Positions 1 to 6,342 of a stretch of DNA of 7,504 bases are shown piece by piece. Both the position numbers and the translations under genes were made by a program. How positions within the stretch are numbered: position 1 is the stretch's first letter; every line of letters begins with the position of its first letter. The stretch comes from Campylobacterota bacterium (GTDB taxonomy: Bacteria > Campylobacterota > Campylobacteria > Campylobacterales > JAADDG01): contig JAADDG010000043.1 in NCBI GenBank assembly GCA_013154075.1, positions 1-7,504 of the forward strand, given 5' to 3'. A model generated the notes under the pieces. The model had not been told where the DNA came from. It saw only the letters and a list, made by a program, of their open reading frames with translations, and did not search any database.

Positions 1-1021
1 TTGTGTAGCTTGTAGTGTTCCATTTACCGTCAAGAGAAGGTAGAGATTCGTAAGTGATTCTTACGTTTTTGTTGGTAAGCTCAGGCTCTTCCCCTTTTTT
101 TATAAGTTGGGCGTTTAGGGTATTAAATGGCGGTAAGATGGAAAATACGGAATACTCTTTGTCCATACAGTGCATTCCAAGATCGTTCCATGCAAGAAGT
201 CTATAGTCTCCTTCTGGGGGTGTGGGAGCGGGAGAGTAGTCGTCTGCCGGAACGTAGCTATTTGCCAAAACGAAAAACTCTTCGCTGGAGAGAAATTTAT
301 CCACTACGCTCTCTCTACTTTCTCCGTTTGCCAGTTTGTTTACCCAATAGTCAAATCCCTCTTTATCCGGATCTCTATCTAAGATGGTTTTGAAAGCTTT
401 TTTGACGAACTCTTCATCGCTTACGTTTTTATTGGTAAATTCGGGTGAAAAGAAGAAGTATTTGACCATATATTTTAGATCCACTTTTTTATCTTTGATA
501 GCGTTTTGCCAATACTCTATCTCTTTTTCGCCCGGTTCTCTATCCATGATGTAGTTGTAGAGTCTGTCGATGAAAGCTTGCAGTTTATCATCACTCGTAT
601 AGGGAGTCATGCCGTATCTTTTGCACACGTCCTCAAACTCTTGTGAGAATGCAAAGCCGTAGAATACTTGGCTTCTTGAGACTCCCTGACTCATTTGAGA
701 CAGCCAATAAGCCTCTCCCGCTTGATCGGGCTCTCTATCGAAAAAGGTTCTATAACATCTTTGCAGATACTCTTTATCGCTTAGATTTTGGCTTTTGAAC
801 TCTTGGCTAAAAAAGAACTTTTTTGCTACGTAGGTTGCGCTTTTACCGTCTAAAAGCTCCTCTTTCCAATAATTTAGACCGCTTGGATCCGCCTCTCTGT
901 TTAAGATATCGTTATATAATCTTTTTACGAAATTTTCGACATCTTGAGAAGCGGCATGCGACAGGGTCGATAAAAACATAAAAGCTATTAACAGCATAGC
1001 CGCTAAATTGCGGGTTTTCAT
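1..1021 (-). CDS. Secreted DUF4214-repeat protein with a WNDLGMHC block, 3' end beyond the window
   Basis: An uninterrupted reading frame of 340 codons runs from ATG at 1021-1019 to the window edge. The start is set by an AGGAGG ribosome site at 1028-1033, six bases upstream. Residues 1-23 form a signal peptide (MKTRNLAAML..., then a hydrophobic stretch, cleavage likely after SHA), so the protein is exported. Residues 29-249 hold four units of about 47 residues, each with an aromatic/Arg helix, a DREPD-like turn, a YW or YWL, and a closing F(S)xEF. This is the pattern of DUF4214, a domain common in large surface or secreted proteins. A Pro-rich linker (263-270) leads to residues 275-340, with AWNDLGMHCMD, YSVFSILPPFNTL and a beta-rich tail. 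I recall similar blocks in secreted proteins of sulfur- and metal-metabolising bacteria but cannot name the family. Function unknown; surface attachment or an envelope role is inference. The full length cannot be seen. Confidence 0.85.
   Translation of the reverse strand, partial: MKTRNLAAMLLIAFMFLSTLSHAASQDVENFVKRLYNDILNREADPSGLNYWKEELLDGKSATYVAKKFFFSQEFKSQNLSDKEYLQRCYRTFFDREPDQAGEAYWLSQMSQGVSRSQVFYGFAFSQEFEDVCKRYGMTPYTSDDKLQAFIDRLYNYIMDREPGEKEIEYWQNAIKDKKVDLKYMVKYFFFSPEFTNKNVSDEEFVKKAFKTILDRDPDKEGFDYWVNKLANGESRESVVDKFLSSEEFFVLANSYVPADDYSPAPTPPEGDYRLLAWNDLGMHCMDKEYSVFSILPPFNTLNAQLIKKGEEPELTNKNVRITYESLPSLDGKWNTTSYT
275..937 (-). repeat. Four tandem DUF4214-type units within the secreted protein
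   Basis: The units lie at about residues 29-75, 84-129, 149-195 and 204-249. Aligned key positions are NREADPSGLNYW, DREPDQAGEAYW, DREPGEKEIEYW and DRDPDKEGFDYW, with unit ends FFFSQEF, FAFSQEF, FFFSPEF and FLSSEEF. The units are diverged at DNA level, so this is an old protein repeat and not a recent DNA duplication. The third unit is the most divergent around its Gly position (GEKEI). Confidence 0.8.
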
Positions 1022-1149
1022 AATTTGCCTCCTATTAGAAATTTTTATAATTGAATTGTAGATGAGAAAAATGAAGATTTTATGAAAAGAGCTATTTTAT
1101 TAATTATGCTAAACTATAAAAAGATAAATTTAAAAGGTGGGGAATATTT
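1022..1149. promoter_or_regulatory. Divergent intergenic region with promoters for the DUF4214 gene and the response regulator
   Basis: This AT-rich gap separates two divergent starts, so it must hold a promoter for each unless transcription comes from elsewhere. For the minus-strand gene, TACAAT (complement of 1055-1060) is a plausible -10. For the plus-strand regulator, TATAAA at 1115-1120 or TATGCT at 1105-1110 are candidates, followed by a ribosome site AAGGTGGGG at 1134-1142. Neither has a good TTGACA -35, which fits the weak -35 reported for sigma70 promoters in Campylobacterota. The exact -10 choices are guesses. Confidence 0.4.
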
Positions 1150-1818
1150 ATGTATTTGCTTGTGGTGGATGACAATAGGGAGCTTATGTTTAGCCTAAAA
1201 AAGCTTTTGGAGAAAGAGAAATATAACATCTCTCAGGCTTTTTCCATCAAAGAGGCTTCAAAAGAGATTGAAGAGAAGAATTATGATCTGATACTTTTGG
1301 ATTGGATGCTACCTGACGGAAGCGGTGTGGAGTGGATGGAGAAGATAAGAGAGGAGGGAATTTCTACGCCTATACTTCTTTTCTCTTCGAAAGATGAGGT
1401 TTTGGATAAAGTGGAGGCGCTCGATAAAGGAGCGGACGATTATCTGCAGAAGCCTTTCTCGCATATCGAGCTTCTTGCAAGAATCAGAGCTCTTCTTAGG
1501 AGAAATTTCACGAAGAAACAGACTTTTTTGGATTTTGGGATTTTGAAAATAGACTTGGCTAAAAGAGCCGTATTTGTAGATGATAAAGAGGTGAAACTAT
1601 CTAAAAAGGAGTTTGAACTGTTGGAGTTTTTGGCTTTGAATGAGAATGTGGTGCTTACAAGATATCAGATAGCCGAACATCTAAGTAGAGATTTCGACTC
1701 GATAGCCTCAAGCAATATAGTGGATGCCCATATAAAAAATCTTAGAAAGAAACTCGGATGCAAAGAGTGTATAAAGACCGTAAGAGGCGTGGGATATAGT
1801 ATAGAGAGAGTGGAGTAA
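1150..1818 (+). CDS. OmpR/PhoB-family response regulator
   Basis: This 222-residue protein has the normal length for an OmpR/PhoB-class regulator. The receiver domain (about 1-115) shows the acidic pocket D7-D8, the phospho-acceptor D51 (LILLDWMLPDGSG), the switch Ser at S79/S80 (LLFSSKDE) and the invariant K101 (LQKPF). The C-terminal winged helix (about 126-220) has the family signature LSKKEFELLEFL, NIVDAHIKNLRKKLG and TVRGVGY. It should be phosphorylated by a partner histidine kinase and then bind tandem DNA repeats as a dimer. It stands alone on the plus strand, convergent with the cytochrome/flavoprotein operon. The only kinase in view lies beyond that operon on the other strand, and I infer that it is the partner. 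Start: ATG at 1150 after AAGGTGGGG. The regulated pathway is not shown by the protein itself; the tandem repeat at 4301-4322 is the best candidate target. Confidence 0.93.
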   Translation: MYLLVVDDNRELMFSLKKLLEKEKYNISQAFSIKEASKEIEEKNYDLILLDWMLPDGSGVEWMEKIREEGISTPILLFSSKDEVLDKVEALDKGADDYLQKPFSHIELLARIRALLRRNFTKKQTFLDFGILKIDLAKRAVFVDDKEVKLSKKEFELLEFLALNENVVLTRYQIAEHLSRDFDSIASSNIVDAHIKNLRKKLGCKECIKTVRGVGYSIERVE

Positions 1819-1832
1819 AATTTAAAATTTTT

Positions 1833-1859
1833 GAGGAGGAATCAGTCGTCATCCTCCTC
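1833..1859. terminator. Possible hairpin terminator between convergent genes
   Basis: GAGGAGGA (1833-1840) and TCCTCCTC (1852-1859) can pair as an 8-bp stem with an 11-base loop. The stem includes the last Glu codons and the loop the final Asp and stop codons of the cytochrome b gene. On the minus strand the hairpin is followed by AAAAATTTTAAATTTTA, which is AT-rich but not a clean U-tract. It may serve convergent transcripts from both sides. The stem partly arises from repeated GAG codons, so it could be incidental. Confidence 0.3.
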
Positions 1860-2564
1860 CTCGTGAAGCATTTTTTCATATCCCGGTTTCTCTTCGTGTT
1901 GCGAGATTGGATTTGAGCTTATCGTATAAATTACGGTTATGACGGATAGAGTCAGAAATACAAATGCTACCACTTTTTGAAAAAAATTTAGTTTTACGCT
2001 CTCTCCTTCTATATTTTTGTATCCGGTTATGATCGATTTTAGCGTTTGGTCCTCTTTGTGGAGCAGAAAATCCGTAAAAACTCCGGCTAAATGTATTCCT
2101 ATGAGTATGAAAAGCAAAGTTGTCAAAGCTTCATGGAGCTCTTCGAAGATTTCGGACTCTTTCGAAGCGTCATACAAAAAGGCGAAAACTCCTCTTCCCT
2201 CTTCCGCTCCATAAGCCAACGCTCCGCTTAAAACCACAAAAAACAAAACTATAATGATAGATAGCATAACGAAAGAGGCCGCGGGATTATGACCTATATA
2301 CTTTTTAGGAGGATTGAAAATATTGGTCATAAATTCTTTGACCTCTTGAATGTTTAGGTTGAAATCTTTGAATCTTGAGTATTTGGGGCCTATAAAACCC
2401 CAAACGATTCTAAAAATTACCAATACGCCCACTCCATATCCAAAAGCGCTGTGAATACCCAAAAGCTCATCTTCGTCAGATACCAAAAAAGCTCCCAAAA
2501 TAAACAGCACCAAAAGCCAGTGGAAAATTCTTGTAGGTAAACTCCAGACGTAAGTTTTTTTCAT
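1842..2564 (-). CDS. Membrane cytochrome b (cytochrome b561 / Ni,Fe-hydrogenase b-subunit family)
   Basis: This 240-residue membrane protein begins with the family signature WSLPTRIFHWLLV. Five hydrophobic helices are visible at about 12-29, 43-58, 97-118, 144-168 and 194-215. Candidate haem b ligands are H15 (helix 1), H38 (GIHSAFGYG, start of helix 2), and H144 and H158 in helix 4. The 14-residue spacing of the last pair fits the two-haem cytochrome b561 fold. With the N-terminus inside, the fifth helix puts the tail (HEEKPGYEKMLHEEEDDD) in the periplasm. It is the last gene of the operon, 21 bases after the flavoprotein gene, with an AAGGAG ribosome site. The family passes electrons between periplasmic redox partners and the quinone pool. 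The inferred job is to link the flavocytochrome to the membrane. The fifth helix and acidic tail are additions to the usual four-helix core. Confidence 0.88.
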   Translation of the reverse strand: MKKTYVWSLPTRIFHWLLVLFILGAFLVSDEDELLGIHSAFGYGVGVLVIFRIVWGFIGPKYSRFKDFNLNIQEVKEFMTNIFNPPKKYIGHNPAASFVMLSIIIVLFFVVLSGALAYGAEEGRGVFAFLYDASKESEIFEELHEALTTLLFILIGIHLAGVFTDFLLHKEDQTLKSIITGYKNIEGESVKLNFFQKVVAFVFLTLSVITVIYTISSNPISQHEEKPGYEKMLHEEEDDD

Positions 2565-2585
2565 CTTTCACTCCTTTTTATTTTA

Positions 2586-3818
2586 TTAACCGAACGTATC
2601 GAAAAAGAGATTTCCCGTCCAATTAAACATCTCTTTGTAATTTTTGCTGCTCTCTTTGCCGGCTCCTCCGCTTACTTTTTTCATAGATTTCGAGCCTTCG
2701 TCATATTCGTATACCGCCGTTAACCAAGTGGCCGTACTGCTTGAGAGCGGAGAGTAACAAGCCGAGTTTGTTTTTGGTTTTGGATATAGCTCATATCCGT
2801 TTAAAGATCTCAAAATGGCATCGGCGCATATCTTTGCCTCTACGTTTGCTATGTGTCCGGCTTTGGGCTGAGTGCTTTTGTGCGAATCTCCTACGATATA
2901 GATGTCTTTTGCTATAGTGGATTCATAACTTCTTAGATCCACCGGCGCAAAGTTTGAGCTATCCGTTAGATGGCTGTTTATCACTATGGGGGCCGCTTTT
3001 TGGTTTGGTATTACGTTTAAAAGTGCGGCTTTTAGATGCTTTGAAACCCCTTGCTGTTCATATGTAACTATCAGATGGCTATCATCTACGTGTGTTACTT
3101 TCGCATTGCTTTTATATTCGATACCGTATCTGTCGAAAGCTTTCTGAAAGCTCTCTTTTTCCACTAAAATATCGTCATTTTCGTCCAAAACCACTACGTT
3201 TACGTGCAGATGTTTTTTATTTTTCAAATAGTCGGCTACTACGCATGCTCTCTCATACGGTCCCGGCGGGCATCTGTATGGGGCTTTCGGGATGGTAAGC
3301 ACGAAAGTATCCCCGTTGTGTAAATTGTCTATTTTTCTTTTCAAAAGCAATGTTTGCTCTCCCGCTATCCAAGCGTGAGGTACTTTGTTGAAATCGTAAT
3401 TGTTGGTTTTTATGAAATCTATTCCCGTCGCTAAGACGAGTTTATCATAATTTATGAAATTTTTATTATCGAAAAAGACTCTTTTATTTTTTTTGTCGAT
3501 AAAAGAGGCTGTTTTGTTTATAAAGTTTATTTTATACTTTGAGCGTGTTTTTGAATAGTCAAACCTTAGCTCATTTATATTTTTTTGGCCGTTTAAAACG
3601 AGATTGCTTAAAATGGGAGATGTGAAATATTTATCTTTGTCTATCAAAGTTACATCCACACTATCTCCCGCCCAAATTTTTAGATATTTGGCTACGGTTC
3701 TTCCTCCATAGCCTCCGCCGATGATTACCACTTTGGGTTTGATAGTTTTCGCTGCGGCCGGGATGGAGGTCGCTATTGCGCTTATTCCCAAAAATTTAAA
3801 AAAGTCTCTTCTTTTCAT
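2586..3818 (-). CDS. fccB: Flavocytochrome c sulfide dehydrogenase-like flavoprotein (FccB/SoxF family)
   Basis: This 410-residue protein matches the length of FccB. The N-terminus KRRDFFKFLGISA followed by a hydrophobic stretch and AAA is a twin-arginine export signal, so it is exported folded with FAD. An FAD-binding Rossmann motif is at 30-40 (VVIIGGGYGGR), a second dinucleotide-fold strand at 127-132 (VLATGI), and the C-terminal FAD contact at 307-312 (YIVGDS). The RCPPGPYER motif holds C183 and the FCSD C-terminal domain holds C354 (NSACYSPL). These match the redox-active Cys pair of FccB (Cys161/Cys337 in Allochromatium). The segment YFTSPILSN lacks the Cys that carries covalent FAD in that enzyme, and no Cys precedes C183. 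The gene lies 26 bases after the cytochrome c gene, with an AGGAGAGA ribosome site. The probable reaction is sulfide to sulfur or polysulfide with electrons to haem c; another reduced sulfur substrate is possible. Confidence 0.88.
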   Translation of the reverse strand: MKRRDFFKFLGISAIATSIPAAAKTIKPKVVIIGGGYGGRTVAKYLKIWAGDSVDVTLIDKDKYFTSPILSNLVLNGQKNINELRFDYSKTRSKYKINFINKTASFIDKKNKRVFFDNKNFINYDKLVLATGIDFIKTNNYDFNKVPHAWIAGEQTLLLKRKIDNLHNGDTFVLTIPKAPYRCPPGPYERACVVADYLKNKKHLHVNVVVLDENDDILVEKESFQKAFDRYGIEYKSNAKVTHVDDSHLIVTYEQQGVSKHLKAALLNVIPNQKAAPIVINSHLTDSSNFAPVDLRSYESTIAKDIYIVGDSHKSTQPKAGHIANVEAKICADAILRSLNGYELYPKPKTNSACYSPLSSSTATWLTAVYEYDEGSKSMKKVSGGAGKESSKNYKEMFNWTGNLFFDTFG

Positions 3819-3844
3819 TTTATCTCTCCTTATGTTTTTTTATT

Positions 3845-4237
3845 TTAGTCGTCATCTTTTTCTTTTTCATGCTCGTCGTCTTTTTCCTCTTTTTCAGCTT
3901 TTGGCAGACGTTTTAGGAAATTCTCCATCGCGGCTATTTCTATTTTGGTATAGCCTTTGGCCTGAATCTCCATGATTCCCTTTTTCTCGTGCATCTCTTT
4001 ATATAGCTCGTCCTCTCCGGCTATCGAATCCCATTTTGTTACCGAAACGCCGTTTGTGCCGTGACATCCATAACATGCGGATGCAAGCAGTCTTCCGTCA
4101 TCGGGTTTGTATGAATTGGTTGTAGGTGGAATTGCGATATCTTTGATATACTCTTTGTTGCTATGTCCGTTTGTGCTGCTTCCACAGCCAATTAGCGTCA
4201 ATGTGATTGCGGATATTAAAATCATATTCTTTTTCAT
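3845..4237 (-). CDS. fccA: Monohaem lipoprotein cytochrome c, probable FccA-like subunit
   Basis: This 130-residue protein has a lipoprotein signal with lipobox LIGC, so C18 would be lipidated and the protein tethered to a membrane. One haem c site, CYGCH (55-59), is followed by M89 in GIMEIQAKGYTKIEIAAMENFL. That arrangement matches the Met-containing block before the last helix of flavocytochrome c cytochrome subunits, so M89 is the likely sixth ligand. From about 113 the protein ends in a charged tail of Lys, Glu and Asp (KAEKEEKDDEHEKEKDDD). It is the first gene of a three-gene operon and has an AGGAGAGA ribosome site at 4241-4250. The inferred job is to take electrons from the FccB-like flavoprotein and pass them to the cytochrome b. 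One haem resembles the small Chlorobium-type subunit and not the two-haem Allochromatium type. A general class I cytochrome c is the alternative. Confidence 0.85.
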   Translation of the reverse strand: MKKNMILISAITLTLIGCGSSTNGHSNKEYIKDIAIPPTTNSYKPDDGRLLASACYGCHGTNGVSVTKWDSIAGEDELYKEMHEKKGIMEIQAKGYTKIEIAAMENFLKRLPKAEKEEKDDEHEKEKDDD

Positions 4238-4258
4238 TTTTCTCTCTCCTATTTTGGG

Positions 4259-4287
4259 ATATTTTCATTTTAGAGGAAATGTGTCAA
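4259..4287 (-). promoter_or_regulatory. Probable promoter of the cytochrome c-flavoprotein-cytochrome b operon
   Basis: Read on the minus strand, TTGACA (complement of 4282-4287) is followed after 17 bases by AAATAT (complement of 4259-4264). This would start transcription near 4252 and give a leader of about 15 bases carrying the AGGAGAGA ribosome site. The -35 is perfect and the -10 is weak, as expected of an activator-dependent promoter. TAAAAT (complement of 4267-4272) is an alternative -10 if the -35 is not used. Confidence 0.5.
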
Positions 4288-4300
4288 AACAAAAGAGAAG

Positions 4301-4322
4301 GTTTCTTGACAGTTTCTTTACA
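4301..4322 (-). promoter_or_regulatory. 11-bp tandem direct repeat, candidate OmpR/PhoB-class regulator binding site
   Basis: GTTTCTTGACA (4301-4311) is followed immediately by GTTTCTTTACA (4312-4322), with one mismatch in eleven. On the operon strand this reads TGTAAAGAAAC-TGTCAAGAAAC. Two head-to-tail 11-bp units are the known site geometry of OmpR/PhoB-family regulators, and such a regulator is encoded at 1150-1818. The pair lies between the kinase stop codon and the proposed -35. Its centre is about 60 bases upstream of the inferred transcription start, a usual position for activation. No third unit is seen on either side. Confidence 0.55.
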
Positions 4323-4338
4323 ATTTGGATGGAGAGAT

Positions 4339-6342
4339 TTAGAAAGATTTGAATCTAAAGATGGCTTTTGTGCCCTTGTTTTTGCCTTCGCTATAAAGTG
4401 ATAGATCTCCGTTTAGCAAAGTGGAGAGCTTTTTGGAGAGTGCGAGTCCGAGGCCGCTTCCCTCTTTTTTGTTTTTTGTGCGGTAGAACTCTTCGAAGAT
4501 TTTGTTTAGGCTCTCTTTATCTATTCCTTCGCCGCTATCTTCTACGACTATTTCAAAGAAATCTCCTTTTTTTGAAGCTTCTATTTTGATGCCTCCTTTA
4601 TCCGTAAATTTTATGGCGTTTGAGATCAGATTGGATACGAGATGTTTTAGCAGTTTTTTATCGCTACTTATTGAGAGATTTTCTTGGCAATTAAATTCCA
4701 CTTTTAGATCTTTTTCGTCGGCTAAAGGCAGCAGCATATCCAAAACCTCTTTTAAAGCCTCGCAAAGTGAAAATTTCTCTATATGGAGATTGATTTTGCC
4801 GGATTCCGCTTTGGCTATATCTAAAATATCGTTTATGGTTCTAAGCAGATTGTACGCCGCTTGCTCCATTTTGGCGAGGTTTTCAATTTTTTCGATATCT
4901 CTTTCGTCTCTCATCATCGTTTGGGTTAGACTGAGTATCGATCCAAGAGGAGTTTTTAGCTCGTGGGACATTGCGGAGAAGAAGGAGTTTTTGGCTTTTA
5001 GTACCTCTTTGGTGTGCTCAAGAAGATCTATGCTTTGAATCTGCAAAGAGATCATTTTAGAAAGAGCGTTTATGAAAGTTTCGTTTTTGAACCACTCTCT
5101 TTTGGGATTTTTTATGCAGATGTAGCCGTCTTCATAGATGGATGAGTTTTCTATATCCATTCTTTCGATTTTGATGGAGAGGGGGCATTTTGTTTTGCCG
5201 AAATAGACCTCTTTTGAGAAACTAAATCTCTTTATCTCTTTTATGGAGATTTCGATTGTTTCTTTGAAGGTTTTGGCCGAAGTGATTTGGGATAGGAAGT
5301 TTATTAGCATTATGAGAGTTTCTAAGTGCTCTTTTCTCTCTTTTTGGAGTTTGTCAAACGCCTTTTTTGTCTCTTGCATCAGGTGATTGAAAGCCGCTAC
5401 GAGTTTGGCTATCTCATCTTCCCCTTTTATCTCTATGCGTTCCGAGTAGTTGCCGGTTTTTATGATTTTATCTATTGTCTCTACGAAGGACTTAAGAGGC
5501 TTTGTGATTTTTGACGTAGCAAGCCATATAAGGAGCGTAATTAATGAAATAGCCGCCAAAAACGCCAAAATAAGCGTATTTTGAAGGTGATACAGTATGG
5601 AAAAAAGCTCTTTTTTGAGTGAAGCGTAGAGGATTTTCCATCCTTGCAAAACGCCGCTTAGCTCTTTTTGTAGTATCACGTATCTCTCTTTTTGAGTTTT
5701 GGGGATCTCTTTGAAAAAGGGTTTGTTTAGATAAGTTTGTAGGTTTTTTGGCGGGATCATTCTAACTATTACCGAGCTTTTCTCCGCAAATTTGGATAGA
5801 TTTGAGAGAGGATATGCCAAAAGCAGATGCCCTATAAAAAGCTTTTTATCAAACGATGCGTAAATCGGGGTAAAGAAATAGAGTTTGCCTTTATCAAAAA
5901 AGTAGTTTTCACCTTTTTTAAATGTATTTATCAATTTTACAAATACGGGGGATATTTTTGAGTTTAGATTTTTATCGGATGAGGCGTAAATGATGCCGTT
6001 TGGAGCTAACGCACTTATTGTAATTGAGTTTTTCAAATCTCTGGCTTTTAGCTCCAAAATTTTGGTTATTCTTCTATCCGTATCTTTTACTATCAAATCA
6101 TCCATAACTTCAAGTTTGGATAGAAAGGATATTTCATAAAATAGAGATTGAAAATACTCTTTTATTTCTTTGTTTTTGAATTTTGCCTCTTTTTGAAGAT
6201 TGTTTTTGAATTTATCTATCAAGATGGAGGTTTCATATTTTTGAATATAAAAGAGCAAAAAAATAAGAGTGGATAAAATAGCTCCTAAAACCCCTATGAA
6301 AAGTTTATAAGAAAACGGCAATCTACTCCAGAAGACTTTCAT
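4339..6342 (-). CDS. Membrane sensor histidine kinase with periplasmic Cache-like domain
   Basis: This 667-residue kinase has an N-terminal membrane helix at about 13-32 and a periplasmic region at 33-250. The latter contains a Cache/PAS-like core (ISALAPNGIIYASSDKNL, then YFFTPIYASF). A second helix lies at about 253-276 and a HAMP linker at 277-330. Residues 340-440 are a GAF-sized region with weak identity. The HisKA helix carries H460 (FFSAMSHELKTPLGSIL). The ATPase has the N box around N571-N575 (LVSNLISNAIKF), G1 DSGEGI (602-607), the F box FEEFYR and G2 GSGLGLAL (628-635), so it should be active. The start overlaps the stop of the upstream binding-protein gene by 4 bases (ATGA), implying coupled translation and a shared job. 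No receiver domain is fused, so it needs a separate regulator; the OmpR-type protein at 1150-1818 is the nearest. The ligand is unknown. Confidence 0.93.
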   Translation of the reverse strand: MKVFWSRLPFSYKLFIGVLGAILSTLIFLLFYIQKYETSILIDKFKNNLQKEAKFKNKEIKEYFQSLFYEISFLSKLEVMDDLIVKDTDRRITKILELKARDLKNSITISALAPNGIIYASSDKNLNSKISPVFVKLINTFKKGENYFFDKGKLYFFTPIYASFDKKLFIGHLLLAYPLSNLSKFAEKSSVIVRMIPPKNLQTYLNKPFFKEIPKTQKERYVILQKELSGVLQGWKILYASLKKELFSILYHLQNTLILAFLAAISLITLLIWLATSKITKPLKSFVETIDKIIKTGNYSERIEIKGEDEIAKLVAAFNHLMQETKKAFDKLQKERKEHLETLIMLINFLSQITSAKTFKETIEISIKEIKRFSFSKEVYFGKTKCPLSIKIERMDIENSSIYEDGYICIKNPKREWFKNETFINALSKMISLQIQSIDLLEHTKEVLKAKNSFFSAMSHELKTPLGSILSLTQTMMRDERDIEKIENLAKMEQAAYNLLRTINDILDIAKAESGKINLHIEKFSLCEALKEVLDMLLPLADEKDLKVEFNCQENLSISSDKKLLKHLVSNLISNAIKFTDKGGIKIEASKKGDFFEIVVEDSGEGIDKESLNKIFEEFYRTKNKKEGSGLGLALSKKLSTLLNGDLSLYSEGKNKGTKAIFRFKSF

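Noticed and set aside
127..393. Plus-strand open frames of 70-88 codons at the left end
   Set aside because: They lie antisense to the DUF4214 gene, which has a signal peptide, repeats and a strong ribosome site. The plus-strand products have no recognisable features.
1071..1092. Possible second tandem repeat (ATGAAGATTTT/ATGAAAAGAGC) upstream of the regulator, suggesting autoregulation
   Set aside because: Only about half of the positions agree and it does not resemble the GTTTCTTGACA repeat. In such AT-rich DNA this is expected by chance.
1833..1840. GAGGAGGA as a plus-strand ribosome site
   Set aside because: No reading frame follows it on the plus strand. It sits between convergent genes and forms one arm of a possible hairpin.
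4306..4311. TTGACA on the plus strand as a -35 for a promoter running into the kinase gene antisense
   Set aside because: No -10-like hexamer appears 16-18 bases downstream (ATGGAG instead). The motif is explained by the tandem repeat.
4502..5038. 178-codon plus-strand open frame
   Set aside because: It is antisense to the HisKA/ATPase region of the kinase, and its Ser/Phe-rich product is typical of a shadow frame.
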